DNA from: a virus
Strand: one strand, 5' to 3'
IMG/VR virus record: IMGVR_UViG_3300007871_000010
Span: 1-20,776 of that record
Length of the DNA: 20,776 nt
Shown: one piece after another, positions 1-7,225 of the stretch
Numbering within the stretch: position 1 is the stretch's first letter
How the letters are laid out: each line of letters opens with the position of its first letter
Program-made: the position numbers and the translations under genes
The notes under the pieces: generated by a model
Told to the model about the DNA's origin: nothing
What the model saw: the letters and a program-made list of their open reading frames with translations, nothing else
Database searches by the model: none

Positions 1-2
1 GT

Positions 3-209
3 AATATTCACTGGATTGCAGCAATAATCACGTTATTTGCCAAGTATCTGGTCGATTGCAAGGATAAATGGGGTCACATTGCCCATGTAGTAAGTGAACT
101 CCTGTGGATATACGTGGCATTACAGACGAAAATATACGGTTTACTGTTAATAGCCATACCTACAATTTTACTTAGTCTGTATAACTTCTGGAAATGGAGC
201 AGGAAATGA
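3..209 (+). CDS. Small membrane protein, 5' truncated
   Basis: An open frame enters from the left edge and encodes 68 residues up to a TGA. It contains two hydrophobic stretches: one near the start (IAAIITLFAKYLV) and one near the end (YGLLLIAIPTILLSLYNFW) followed by a basic tail WKWSRK, so it looks like a small integral membrane protein with its C-terminus in the cytoplasm. The second segment, ending in an aromatic NFWKW, recalls PnuC-type small phage membrane proteins, and a holin is also possible; I cannot decide between them. Its stop overlaps the next start (ATGA at 206-209), so the SPFH gene downstream is probably translationally coupled to it. The upstream start lies outside the window. 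Confidence 0.55.
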   Translation, partial: NIHWIAAIITLFAKYLVDCKDKWGHIAHVVSELLWIYVALQTKIYGLLLIAIPTILLSLYNFWKWSRK

Positions 210-775
210 ACTGGCTAACTCAGTTACTGGACCGATTGTTATGCTGGATACCGAGAATTTGGCTTGTATCTCCGGATGAAGGTGGTGTGCGAGTAACTCT
301 GGGGAATCGAGTGCATCTTACTTCATCTGGTTGGTATGTTTACTGGCCCTTGATTCAAGAGATGACGAAAATAACTGTAACGCCGCAGGTTGTAGATCTT
401 CGTGTGCAGAGTGTGTTGACGAAAGATAGCCGGGATATGTGTTTTGGCGGAGCGATTATGTACCGAATTCGTGATGCACAGAATGCGTTATTGAAAGTGC
501 AGGATTATGATAAAAGTTTACAGACCCTCGCTCTGGGAATTATAAGCCGATATATTAGTAAGGTAGAATCAATTGAACAATTAAATATATCGCAGATTGA
601 AGCCGAGATACTTGAAGGCGTGAAGAAGGACGCACGTGGATGGGGGCTGGAAATAATGCGTGTATATATCACTGATCTGGGTACAACGAAGAATATCAGA
701 TTACTTACCGATCAATCAATTACAGGAGTGCAAACCTATGACTATGCCGCTGCAGGAAATTCATCAGGTTTATAA
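206..775 (+). CDS. SPFH/band-7 (stomatin/HflC-like) domain protein
   Basis: A 189-residue protein. The N-terminal 20 residues are hydrophobic and Trp-rich (LLDRLLCWIPRIWLV), suggesting a monotopic or hairpin membrane insertion. They are followed by SPDEGGVRVTLGN and SGWYVYWPLIQ, which match the stomatin/HflC pattern of an exposed strand, Gly turn and 'PG-hy-hy-hy-P' segment. Then come the core strands TPQVVDLRVQSVLTKDSRD and AIMYRIRDAQNAL and the helix that ends the SPFH domain. The protein stops soon after and lacks the long coiled coil that drives ring assembly in flotillins and HflK. I chose the ATG at 206 rather than the one 12 bases upstream because GGAG (196-199) sits six bases before it and it forms an ATGA overlap. 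In bacteria, SPFH proteins scaffold membrane microdomains and restrain proteases such as FtsH. Family call is good; role in the phage is inferred. Confidence 0.8.
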   Translation: MNWLTQLLDRLLCWIPRIWLVSPDEGGVRVTLGNRVHLTSSGWYVYWPLIQEMTKITVTPQVVDLRVQSVLTKDSRDMCFGGAIMYRIRDAQNALLKVQDYDKSLQTLALGIISRYISKVESIEQLNISQIEAEILEGVKKDARGWGLEIMRVYITDLGTTKNIRLLTDQSITGVQTYDYAAAGNSSGL

Positions 776-944
776 TGCGTTAAAGATAAAGGACATGTCC
801 AGAGAAGCATTTGTAAAGCAGGTGCAGGATCTGACGAGTCAGAGTGGCGTACAGCGAGATCTCGGAGTGATAATGGGTCGGAAACGGGCAGAAGCAAGGA
901 ATAAGATGAATATTGACAGGGCGATTGAAAATGGCCGAGGGTGA
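738..944 (+). CDS. Small helical hypothetical protein
   Basis: A 68-residue product, mostly helical, charged and without membrane segments. A longer reading from 660 is possible, but AGGAG at 724-728 lies nine bases before the ATG at 738, which fixes this start. The first 38 bases overlap the end of the SPFH gene in another frame, and the last 14 overlap the next Cys-rich ORF. I do not recognise a family. The C-terminal half is rich in Arg and Lys (GRKRAEARNKMNIDRAI), so nucleic-acid or acidic-protein binding is conceivable but not shown. Confidence 0.6.
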   Translation: MTMPLQEIHQVYNALKIKDMSREAFVKQVQDLTSQSGVQRDLGVIMGRKRAEARNKMNIDRAIENGRG

Positions 945-1077
945 AAAATATATAGAATTTTTATGTGCTTGTAATAAGAAACCTTGCGAGGGAGCCTGTC
1001 GGAAAGAACACCTGTATCGTAAAAGGAAGGACCTTGAAATATGCCCCGCAGCTTACGAGCAGAAACTGAGAAAATGA
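931..1077 (+). CDS. Cys-rich mini-protein, possible zinc binder
   Basis: A 48-residue ORF. Five cysteines cluster as CAC at 12-14, C19, C23 and C38, within a basic Lys/Arg-rich protein. Such spacing suggests a small metal-binding fold, though no standard zinc-ribbon spacing (two CxxC pairs) is present. The start overlaps the end of the preceding gene by 14 bases, and GACAGGG around 915-921 may serve as a weak ribosome-binding site. It resembles in size and style the Cys-rich ORF after the large terminase (4834-4974), but the sequences are not obviously alike. Function unknown. Confidence 0.5.
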   Translation: MAEGEKYIEFLCACNKKPCEGACRKEHLYRKRKDLEICPAAYEQKLRK

Positions 1078-1187
1078 AAAAACTTATAGAGGATATGCGA
1101 GTTCAATTACTTTATATGCAGTTTGATTTAGAAGCTACACGTAGGGAAAGAGAATATTTTAAAAGACTACTTCAGGAGAAAAAATAA
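1041..1187 (+). CDS. Small coiled-coil hypothetical protein
   Basis: A 48-residue ORF from the ATG at 1041, or 37 residues from the in-frame ATG at 1074. GGAAGG at 1024-1029 is 11 bases before 1041, while 1074 has no good site but overlaps the previous stop as ATGA. The sequence is almost continuous charged helix (AETEKMKKLIEDM, then LEATRREREYFKRLLQE), consistent with a short coiled coil. The stop overlaps the next start as TAATG. No family recognised. Confidence 0.5.
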   Translation: MPRSLRAETEKMKKLIEDMRVQLLYMQFDLEATRREREYFKRLLQEKK

Positions 1188-1525
1188 TGGATAGTGGGTA
1201 TCAAATTGATAATAGTGGTAATAGAGTGGGTGCTGGAGTGCAGGCCATAAATCCTGTGGCTGCATCAGGACAGACAGTAGCAACTGGTACAGCCGGTGAT
1301 GATAAGACGTTTACAGTTGTGGGTGGTGCAAGATACGTATTAGTTGGAATGGGTACAGGAATTTTAGCAAGCATAACTGGTGTAACATCTACGGCAGCTA
1401 ATATAGAGTGGTTTGCTGGTGCAAATGTTCCTATGGTTGTTAAGATACCAGAAGGTAAAACGACTTTATATCTTGAAGGTGATACGAGTACAAAGAATGT
1501 ACATCTGGCACGGCTTGCTGATTAA
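1187..1525 (+). CDS. Small beta-rich protein of unknown function
   Basis: A 112-residue protein rich in Gly, Ala, Thr and Val with predicted alternating beta strands (FTVVGGARYVLVGMG, IEWFAGANVPMVVKI, TTLYLEGD) and no signal peptide. The pattern suggests a compact beta sandwich, as seen in phage decoration or fibre-tip proteins, but there is no diagnostic motif. AGGAG at 1174-1178 lies eight bases before the ATG, which also overlaps the preceding stop (TAATG). It is immediately upstream of the serine protease gene. A structural role is a guess from composition. Confidence 0.6.
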   Translation: MDSGYQIDNSGNRVGAGVQAINPVAASGQTVATGTAGDDKTFTVVGGARYVLVGMGTGILASITGVTSTAANIEWFAGANVPMVVKIPEGKTTLYLEGDTSTKNVHLARLAD

Positions 1526-1536
1526 AAAGGATTAAA

Positions 1537-2256
1537 ATGAGTAAAGATCCGAAGAAATGGCTCATAGCAGTAGCTATAGCTGTGATATTCGCTGCATGTT
1601 TTCCAACAATATACAATAGACCTAAACCAGAACCTGTAACTTATCAGGTTAATTTAGTTTCTCTGATTCGGACCGTTGACCCATCAGTTGTATATGTGGA
1701 AGCTGTAGATGAGTATGGCGACCGTCTTTGGTCTGGATCAGGAGTGATAATTTCTTCTGATGGATTAGTTCTTACAGCCGGGCATGTAATTGACGGGGCT
1801 GTGGCATTTAAAGTTATATTACCCGATGGTCAAGAATTCTGGAGTAATAAGAGTTATTTATCTAATATAACAGATGTCGGCCTAATCCAGATTGATGCAG
1901 AAAAACTACCATTTTCCCATATAGGAAATTCAGATAATTTACGCAAGGGTGAAGAAGTTTTTATAATTGGCTCCCCGCTTGGTTTTAATTTATTTAATAC
2001 AGTAACTGCTGGAATTATATCTGGATTAAAACGTGATATTGATTTTTTTGGTGAGAAATTAATGATTCAAAGTGATTCTGCTTCGTTTTCAGGGAATTCA
2101 GGTGGTCCTGTATATAATATGCAAGGTCGTGTGGTCGGAGTTTTAGTTGGCGGGTATGGTTATTACGATAATATTAGCTTGGTAATTCCTTCTAATATTT
2201 GTCGACTTGTGGTAAATATTTATAAAGCAGAAAGAGAATTAGAAAATGCCAGCTAA
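1537..2256 (+). CDS. Membrane-anchored trypsin-like serine protease (HtrA/DegP-type)
   Basis: A 239-residue chymotrypsin-fold protease. Residues 8-22 (WLIAVAIAVIFAACF) after a lysine-rich N-terminus form a signal anchor; Cys21 sits in a poor lipobox (FAAC), so lipidation is possible but doubtful. The catalytic triad is complete: His83 in LTAGHVI, Asp113 in TDVGLIQI, and Ser188 in SGNSGGPV with the oxyanion-hole GNSGGP. The SGSGVIIS strand before the His and the IGSPLG loop are typical of HtrA proteases. The PDZ domain found in DegP/DegS is absent, as the protein ends about 50 residues after the Ser. AAGGA at 1527-1531 precedes the ATG. The active site should face the periplasm or outside. It could cleave envelope or superinfecting-phage proteins, or process virion parts; a prohead-protease role is less likely given the membrane anchor. 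Confidence 0.88.
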   Translation: MSKDPKKWLIAVAIAVIFAACFPTIYNRPKPEPVTYQVNLVSLIRTVDPSVVYVEAVDEYGDRLWSGSGVIISSDGLVLTAGHVIDGAVAFKVILPDGQEFWSNKSYLSNITDVGLIQIDAEKLPFSHIGNSDNLRKGEEVFIIGSPLGFNLFNTVTAGIISGLKRDIDFFGEKLMIQSDSASFSGNSGGPVYNMQGRVVGVLVGGYGYYDNISLVIPSNICRLVVNIYKAERELENAS

Positions 2257-2320
2257 AAGGCATAAATAGAATGCCACAGAATTATTCATAAGTGGAAAAT
2301 AAGGAAGGCAGGGTAAAACC

Positions 2321-2530
2321 ATTCCTGCAAAATCGAAAGCTCAACAGCAAGCGGCTGGAATAGCTCTTGCTGTGAAAAAAGGTAAACTCCCAGCATCTAA
2401 ACTTAAAGGCGCGTCAAAACAAATGGCAAAAATGGGTACGAAAAATTTAAAACATTTTGCTGAGACAAAACGTAAAGGGTTGGTTAAGAAGGTTCAGAAA
2501 AAGTTGGACAAAACGTTCAGAAAGAAATAA
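2321..2530 (+). CDS. DUF3008-like small basic protein with ATT start
   Basis: A frame open from 2303 to a TAA at 2530 encodes PAKSKAQQQAAGIALAV, then KLKGASKQMAKM and HFAETKRKGL, which matches my recollection of the small DUF3008 family, whose members begin MPAKSKAQQ. Here the codon at the Met position (2321) is ATT. AAGGAAGG at 2301-2308 lies about 12 bases upstream. No ATG, GTG or TTG exists in frame before 2372, and starting there would delete the most conserved part. So either AUU is used, as in infC, or one base is wrong or mutated. The predicted protein is 69 residues and very Lys-rich. In the same frame upstream, 2246-2269 reads MPAKRHK then stop. The stop overlaps the next ATG (TAATG). 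Confidence 0.6.
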   Translation: MPAKSKAQQQAAGIALAVKKGKLPASKLKGASKQMAKMGTKNLKHFAETKRKGLVKKVQKKLDKTFRKK

Positions 2531-2910
2531 TGGCTAAGAAAAAACCTTTAAAAATTAAAAAAGCTGGTCAGTTGTTAAGTCAGTTTATACGTAGTATTGC
2601 TCTTGAAGAAACCGAACTTATAAAAGGTGCTGATGGCGAAGATCAAATGGCTTCTAAAGCTGAGGCTTTGGCCCGTCTGATGTGGCAGCGTGCGTTGGGT
2701 TATGTGGAACAAAGAATTGAAAAAGGTGGATTAGTAGATATTACCCATCCACCTGATAAAGTATTGATGAGTATGATTTTTGATCGGATGGAAGGTAGAG
2801 CACCGTTGATGAATCCAGAAAAAGGAAATAAACGGACGATTGCAGATAGAGTTTCAGAACAAGGAAAGAAACGATTAAATAAATTAGCAAAGAGTTCTTT
2901 GAAAAGTTAA
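2530..2910 (+). CDS. Putative terminase small subunit
   Basis: A 126-residue basic, helical protein directly upstream of the large terminase and separated from it by one base. The middle part (ALARLMWQRALGYVEQRI and VLMSMIFDRMEGRAP) resembles small phage proteins that precede TerL and carry a 'DRMEGRxP' segment. The strongly basic N-terminus (AKKKPLKIKKAG) and basic C-terminus would suit DNA binding. The start overlaps the DUF3008-like stop (TAATG). The assignment rests on position and composition; no classical helix-turn-helix could be confirmed by eye. Confidence 0.5.
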   Translation: MAKKKPLKIKKAGQLLSQFIRSIALEETELIKGADGEDQMASKAEALARLMWQRALGYVEQRIEKGGLVDITHPPDKVLMSMIFDRMEGRAPLMNPEKGNKRTIADRVSEQGKKRLNKLAKSSLKS

Positions 2911-2911
2911 T

Positions 2912-4831
2912 ATGGGTAATATAGCGATTGAAGAACAGATCAAGCCAAAGTTACGGGAGCCTTTTCCTGGTACTCCACGATTTTGGGAGGATCCAAAAAC
3001 CGGGATATTAGTACCAAAACAGGAAACTGAAAATTTTCAGTGGCGAAAGAAACTTTTACAAGAGGCCGAAAATGATATAATTCTCCAAAATGATTTGATG
3101 GCAGCTTGTAAACAATCTTTGCTTTTTTGGATTAATGCTTTTGTGATGACTTTTCACCAATTCGATGTGTGCCCGGAGACGGGAAAACGTATTGAAGCTG
3201 TGAATGCACACACGGCATTTATTACGTGGGAAGTCCAGGATGATCTTTTTGGTCAATTTGAAAAATCTCTTGAAACCGGTAAAGATATTCTGATTAATAA
3301 GACACGTGACATGGGAGCAAGTTGGTGTTGTCTGGCATATTTACATTGGCTCTGGTTATTTAGACCAGATAGTCAATTACTTGAAATGTCACGTACTGAG
3401 GATTATGTAGATAAAGCCGGTAATATGAAGGCTTTATTTCAACGGCATGATTATATCAATAACTGGTTGCCAGAATGGATGCTTCCTCCACAATGTCACT
3501 ATGGAGAAAAGAATCGTACTAAAATGCACTTACTTAATGTGGAGAATGGTTCTTGCATAGATGGTGAATCAACGACAGAACATGCCGCATCAGGTGATAG
3601 ACGATTAATTGGTTTACTTGATGAGTTCGCTAAAGTTGAAAACGGAAAATTAATGCGTAGTGCTACAAGAGATGCTTGTTATATGCGTATTGTAAATTCA
3701 ACTGTAGCCGGGCCTGGTACTGAATATAGTATGTGGAAAAATTCAAAACAGATAAAGGTTTTTCCATTAATGTTTTGGGATCATCCGGATAAAGGTAAGG
3801 GGCGTTATGTACGAAAACATCCGGTGACGGGTATTTGGGAAATTCGTTCTCCCTGGTTTGATGAGGAGGAAAAAGTTAGATCTCCACAAGAAATGGCAAG
3901 AGAAATTTTAGCCCAAGATGTTGAATCTGGATCACAATTTTTTACTCCTGGTAATGCTGATAGACATATTGCTTTTTTCGCCTGTGAACCTAAGACCAGA
4001 TGGAACGTAGATTTCAAAAAAGGTGTTGCAAATGATCAGATCCCAAAAATAATTCGTAGTAGGGTTTTATCAAAAGTAAAATTTAATCGTGATAAAAATG
4101 GTCCATTACGAGTGTGGACTAATTTACTTATGGGTCGTCCTGATCAGTCTAAGAATTATATTTTTGGTATTGATCTTAGCAAAGGAATGGGGGCGTCAAA
4201 TTCTGTTATTTCAATCAAATGTAAAGAGACGGGTGAGAAAATTGCAGAGTGGCGTGATGCGAATACTCCGCCGTATGAAATGGCCAGGATTGTTACCGCA
4301 ATAGCTCTCTGGTGCGGTGGCCGAGGAGATAAAAAACTTCCGTTTTTGAAATGGGAGATGAATGGTCCTGGATGGGATTTTGGTCGTTTAATTGTTAAAG
4401 AATTCCATTATCCCTATTATTATAGAGATCATCAACCAGGACAAATCCGGAATAAGAAATTAAAGAAATATGGGTGGCATGCAAATTCATCATCTAAAAA
4501 AGAATTATTGTTATTATATGATAGATTATTAGCTCATGGCGGATATATTAATCATTCAAAATGGGGACTTGAAGAATGTAATATATATGTTTGGTATGAT
4601 GATGGTGGAATTGGACCGGCATATTTAGTTAAAGAAAGTCAGGCAGCAAAGAAAACTCATGGTGATGTTGTTATTGCTGATGCTTTGACACTTGAAGATA
4701 AAGAGATTCCTAAAATGAAATTTAAAAGCCCAAATGCTCCAGAAGGGTCATTTGCCCGCAGGCGAAAAATGGCATTAGAGAAGAAAAGAAAGAAAACAGG
4801 TTGGAAACAATCGTTTGATTTCGGTGTATAG
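2912..4831 (+). CDS. terL: Terminase large subunit (ATPase and nuclease)
   Basis: A 639-residue packaging motor. The ATPase has an atypical Walker A at residues 129-138 (NKTRDMGASW, the phage variant of the 'K-x-R-x-x-G-x-S' loop) and a Walker B LIGLLDEF at 232-239 with Asp237/Glu238. SRTEDYVDKAGNMK (160-173) follows the usual post-Walker A strand. The C-terminal RNase H-like nuclease begins at FGIDLS (Asp421), continues through LKWEMNGPG (Glu482), and ends with HGDVVIADAL (Asp585/Asp590), giving a full set of acidic residues. It cuts concatemeric DNA and pumps it through the portal encoded downstream. Length is slightly above average for the family. No strong ribosome-binding site precedes the ATG at 2912, so coupling with the upstream gene is likely. 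The polypeptide has no frameshift. Confidence 0.93.
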   Translation: MGNIAIEEQIKPKLREPFPGTPRFWEDPKTGILVPKQETENFQWRKKLLQEAENDIILQNDLMAACKQSLLFWINAFVMTFHQFDVCPETGKRIEAVNAHTAFITWEVQDDLFGQFEKSLETGKDILINKTRDMGASWCCLAYLHWLWLFRPDSQLLEMSRTEDYVDKAGNMKALFQRHDYINNWLPEWMLPPQCHYGEKNRTKMHLLNVENGSCIDGESTTEHAASGDRRLIGLLDEFAKVENGKLMRSATRDACYMRIVNSTVAGPGTEYSMWKNSKQIKVFPLMFWDHPDKGKGRYVRKHPVTGIWEIRSPWFDEEEKVRSPQEMAREILAQDVESGSQFFTPGNADRHIAFFACEPKTRWNVDFKKGVANDQIPKIIRSRVLSKVKFNRDKNGPLRVWTNLLMGRPDQSKNYIFGIDLSKGMGASNSVISIKCKETGEKIAEWRDANTPPYEMARIVTAIALWCGGRGDKKLPFLKWEMNGPGWDFGRLIVKEFHYPYYYRDHQPGQIRNKKLKKYGWHANSSSKKELLLLYDRLLAHGGYINHSKWGLEECNIYVWYDDGGIGPAYLVKESQAAKKTHGDVVIADALTLEDKEIPKMKFKSPNAPEGSFARRRKMALEKKRKKTGWKQSFDFGV

Positions 4832-4833
4832 AA

Positions 4834-4974
4834 ATGGCAACTAAAGAACAGTGTAAAAAGTGTGTTCACAGAAAGAAAAAAGATTGCCCGATATTAAAAG
4901 TCCTACATGAAAAAGGTGTTAAGGGTGAAAATATATTGCGGGCAAAATGTATAAGTTATAAAGATAAAAGATGA
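4834..4974 (+). CDS. Cys-rich mini-protein between TerL and portal
   Basis: A 46-residue ORF two bases after the TerL stop, whose own stop overlaps the portal start (ATGA). It contains C7xxC10xH12, C18 and C39 in a very basic context, so it may be a small zinc-binding protein. No family was recognised. Its position between the two packaging genes, with overlaps on both sides, supports it being translated, even though a clear Shine-Dalgarno sequence is missing. Confidence 0.5.
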   Translation: MATKEQCKKCVHRKKKDCPILKVLHEKGVKGENILRAKCISYKDKR

Positions 4975-6770
4975 GAGAATTGAGAGTTGAATCAGAATAT
5001 CCCCGTAAAATTGCCTTAGTCGTTAAGAACGGATTCCAAAGGTTAAGACGATATAGACGAGCAAGGGCCATGTTTATTAAGCAGTATGTAGGCCAGTATT
5101 ACGCATCCTCAAAAGGTATAACCGGAGATGAACCCATAAATCTGATTTTTCATGCTATACGTACCCTGGTCCCGAATCTTGTAATGAAAAATCCGATTAC
5201 TAAGGTGACAACTGAAGATGTGAATCAAGAGGATTATGCGTATCTACTTGGCCTTGCCCTCGATTCTATAGACAAGAAAATCAAATTAAAAGAAATTTTA
5301 CGTGGTGGAATAGTCGCTGCACTGTTTGCGATGGGGATCTTTAAAACCGGCATTGCGGCCAGTGGACAAGTAATTACATGGGGTGATCTCCAGATAGATC
5401 CTGGTCAGGTTTACAGTGATCTTGTAGATCTTGATGATTTTGTAATTGATCCTTCATGCAGGGCTTTCGATAAGGCGGCGTTTCTGGGTGATCGAAATAG
5501 GGTTCCACGTCAATTATTACTGGATGATAATAATTGTGATCATGATTTGGTTATGAGATTACCACGATCTACACATCCGGATGCCAAAAATAAAATTGAA
5601 AAATTAACACAATCAAATCTTAGTAATATTGAAATGTTTGAATTACAGGATTTTGTTGATGTAGTGGAATTATTTGTTCCAGAAGCTAATGTAAGTCTAT
5701 TAATTCCTGATCCAAATGTTATTATATTTGATGATTATATAAGGGGCGTTGACTTTTATGGCCCAAGTGAAGGACCATATACTACGATGTCACTAACTCC
5801 ACCGGTTCCCGGAAACCCATATCCAGTGGCTCCTGTAGGTATTTGGCATGACCTACATGTGATGGCTAATAAATCAATGGTAAAAAGTATGGAACAATCT
5901 AATCGTCAAAAGGACATTGGTATATATGATCCTGCTGGAGCGGATGAAGCTGAAGATATTCGTACAGCAAGAGATGGTGACATGATTGCTGGTAATCCGG
6001 ATTCAGTGAAAGTTGCATCATTCGGTGGGCAAAATCGTGATAACGCATCCATGCTAAGTCAGATGCAGATTTGGTTTAATTATATGTCCGGAAATCCAGA
6101 TCAAATGGCCGGATTAAAATCAGATGCACGAACAGCTACACAAGCCCAGTTGCTTCAGGCGAATGCGAATGTTACAGTAGAGGACATGCGTGATATAATT
6201 TATGATATTGCTGCTGAGCTTAATAAGAAAATGGCCTGGTATTTGCATACTGATCCATTGATTGATTTACCATTAACAAAACGCCGAGCCGGTGGTAGAC
6301 AGATACAACTACGATTAACACCGGAACAGCGTAGCGGTGATTTTCTTAATTTTGCATTTAATCTTAAAGCCAGGTCAATGTCACGGCTTGACCCTACTAT
6401 AAAATCTAAACGTATGATGGAATTTGCCACTAATGTGATTCCGGGTGTTATGACATCCGGGCAAATAGCTACGCAAATGGGCGTGGCACTTAATGTAGTA
6501 AGGGTACTTACAGATCTTGCTGAAGAACTCGATATTACAGAGACAGCTAAGGATTGGTTCCAAGATCCCGAATTTATGAATCGTATTAAATTAATGATGG
6601 CTATGGGACCACAAAATGCTGGTAAAGCTGGAATGGGGTCGTCACAGGGTATACAACAACAAGGTGGTTATCCTGGACAAAGGTCAGTTTCAAGCTCACA
6701 GAAAGAACAGAATCAAAGTTTTCAAATGGGAGCTAATGAATCGCAATCGGCTAATCAAGGGGTTTATTAA
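4971..6770 (+). CDS. Portal protein
   Basis: A 599-residue protein that follows TerL and precedes the scaffold and capsid genes, as portals do. Recognisable portal features include the N-terminal helix-rich region with INLIFHAIRTLVPNLV (about 57-72), the VDLDDFVIDPSCRAFDKAAF segment around residue 160-180 typical of podovirus-like portals, and the long central helix region (ARTATQAQLLQANANVTVEDM, near 385-405). The last 55 residues are Gln/Ser/Gly/Asn-rich and probably disordered. Twelve copies would form the ring that docks TerL and the head-tail adaptor. Start at 4971 forms an ATGA overlap with the Cys-rich ORF. Confidence 0.85.
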   Translation: MRELRVESEYPRKIALVVKNGFQRLRRYRRARAMFIKQYVGQYYASSKGITGDEPINLIFHAIRTLVPNLVMKNPITKVTTEDVNQEDYAYLLGLALDSIDKKIKLKEILRGGIVAALFAMGIFKTGIAASGQVITWGDLQIDPGQVYSDLVDLDDFVIDPSCRAFDKAAFLGDRNRVPRQLLLDDNNCDHDLVMRLPRSTHPDAKNKIEKLTQSNLSNIEMFELQDFVDVVELFVPEANVSLLIPDPNVIIFDDYIRGVDFYGPSEGPYTTMSLTPPVPGNPYPVAPVGIWHDLHVMANKSMVKSMEQSNRQKDIGIYDPAGADEAEDIRTARDGDMIAGNPDSVKVASFGGQNRDNASMLSQMQIWFNYMSGNPDQMAGLKSDARTATQAQLLQANANVTVEDMRDIIYDIAAELNKKMAWYLHTDPLIDLPLTKRRAGGRQIQLRLTPEQRSGDFLNFAFNLKARSMSRLDPTIKSKRMMEFATNVIPGVMTSGQIATQMGVALNVVRVLTDLAEELDITETAKDWFQDPEFMNRIKLMMAMGPQNAGKAGMGSSQGIQQQGGYPGQRSVSSSQKEQNQSFQMGANESQSANQGVY

Positions 6771-6991
6771 TGAGAGGAGAAATAAAAGCAATGACTGAAA
6801 AAAAAATTAATGGGTTTGATGAGTGGGAAATTAAGAATGCTCTTGATACTCTTATTCAAGCTAAAGAAATTATGAAGGACGCTAAAAAAGTGAAAGCAGT
6901 CCAACAGTTAATAACTGATAAGGCTAAAGCTACTAATGAGGTAGCACGTGAACTTAAAGTTTCTAAGAAATTAAAAAAGGTGCTCGGATGA
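6770..6991 (+). CDS. Small helical protein following portal
   Basis: A 73-residue product from the ATG at 6770 (TAATG overlap with portal; AAGGGG seven bases upstream), or 66 residues from the ATG at 6791, which has AGGAG at 6775-6779. Both starts are credible. The protein is charged and helical. FDEWEIKNALDTLIQAKEI followed by several Lys-rich helices resembles a small conserved protein often placed after portal genes in podovirus-like phages; its function is unknown. No membrane segment or cysteine. Confidence 0.65.
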   Translation: MRGEIKAMTEKKINGFDEWEIKNALDTLIQAKEIMKDAKKVKAVQQLITDKAKATNEVARELKVSKKLKKVLG

Positions 6992-7224
6992 GTGTAGTAA
7001 GATCACGATATGTAGAAGAACTTGAAGGAAAAATGGCAAAGGGTGAACCTTTTGAAAAAGCCCATAAAAAAGCTGTTAAAAAAACTGCGGTGAAATCAAC
7101 AAGAAAAAGGTCTGACCGGGATGAGGATATAATAAAGAGAGTGGCCCGTAAGTTGTATGAAGTTTTTTATGGCTCAAAAGCCTATGCTAAAAAGAAATTT
7201 AAACCGAGTGGGAAAAGAAAATAA
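6988..7224 (+). CDS. Very basic small protein
   Basis: A 78-residue protein with about one third Lys/Arg, including KKAVKKTAVKSTRKRSDRD and a C-terminal tail AKKKFKPSGKRK. Start overlaps the preceding stop (ATGA). The composition suggests binding to DNA or to the acidic scaffold encoded nearby, but there is no motif to prove it. The second half (DIIKRVARKLYEVFYG) could form an amphipathic helix. Confidence 0.6.
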   Translation: MSVVRSRYVEELEGKMAKGEPFEKAHKKAVKKTAVKSTRKRSDRDEDIIKRVARKLYEVFYGSKAYAKKKFKPSGKRK

Positions 7225-7225
7225 A

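Noticed and set aside
2292-2363. GTG-started 23-residue frame overlapping the DUF3008-like start
   Set aside because: Short, in another frame, with no similarity to the family; the PAKSKAQQ frame explains this stretch better.
3056-3256. Open frame of 66 residues on the minus strand within terL
   Set aside because: It lies wholly inside the intact terminase gene, has no plausible leader and resembles no family; every supported gene here is on the plus strand.
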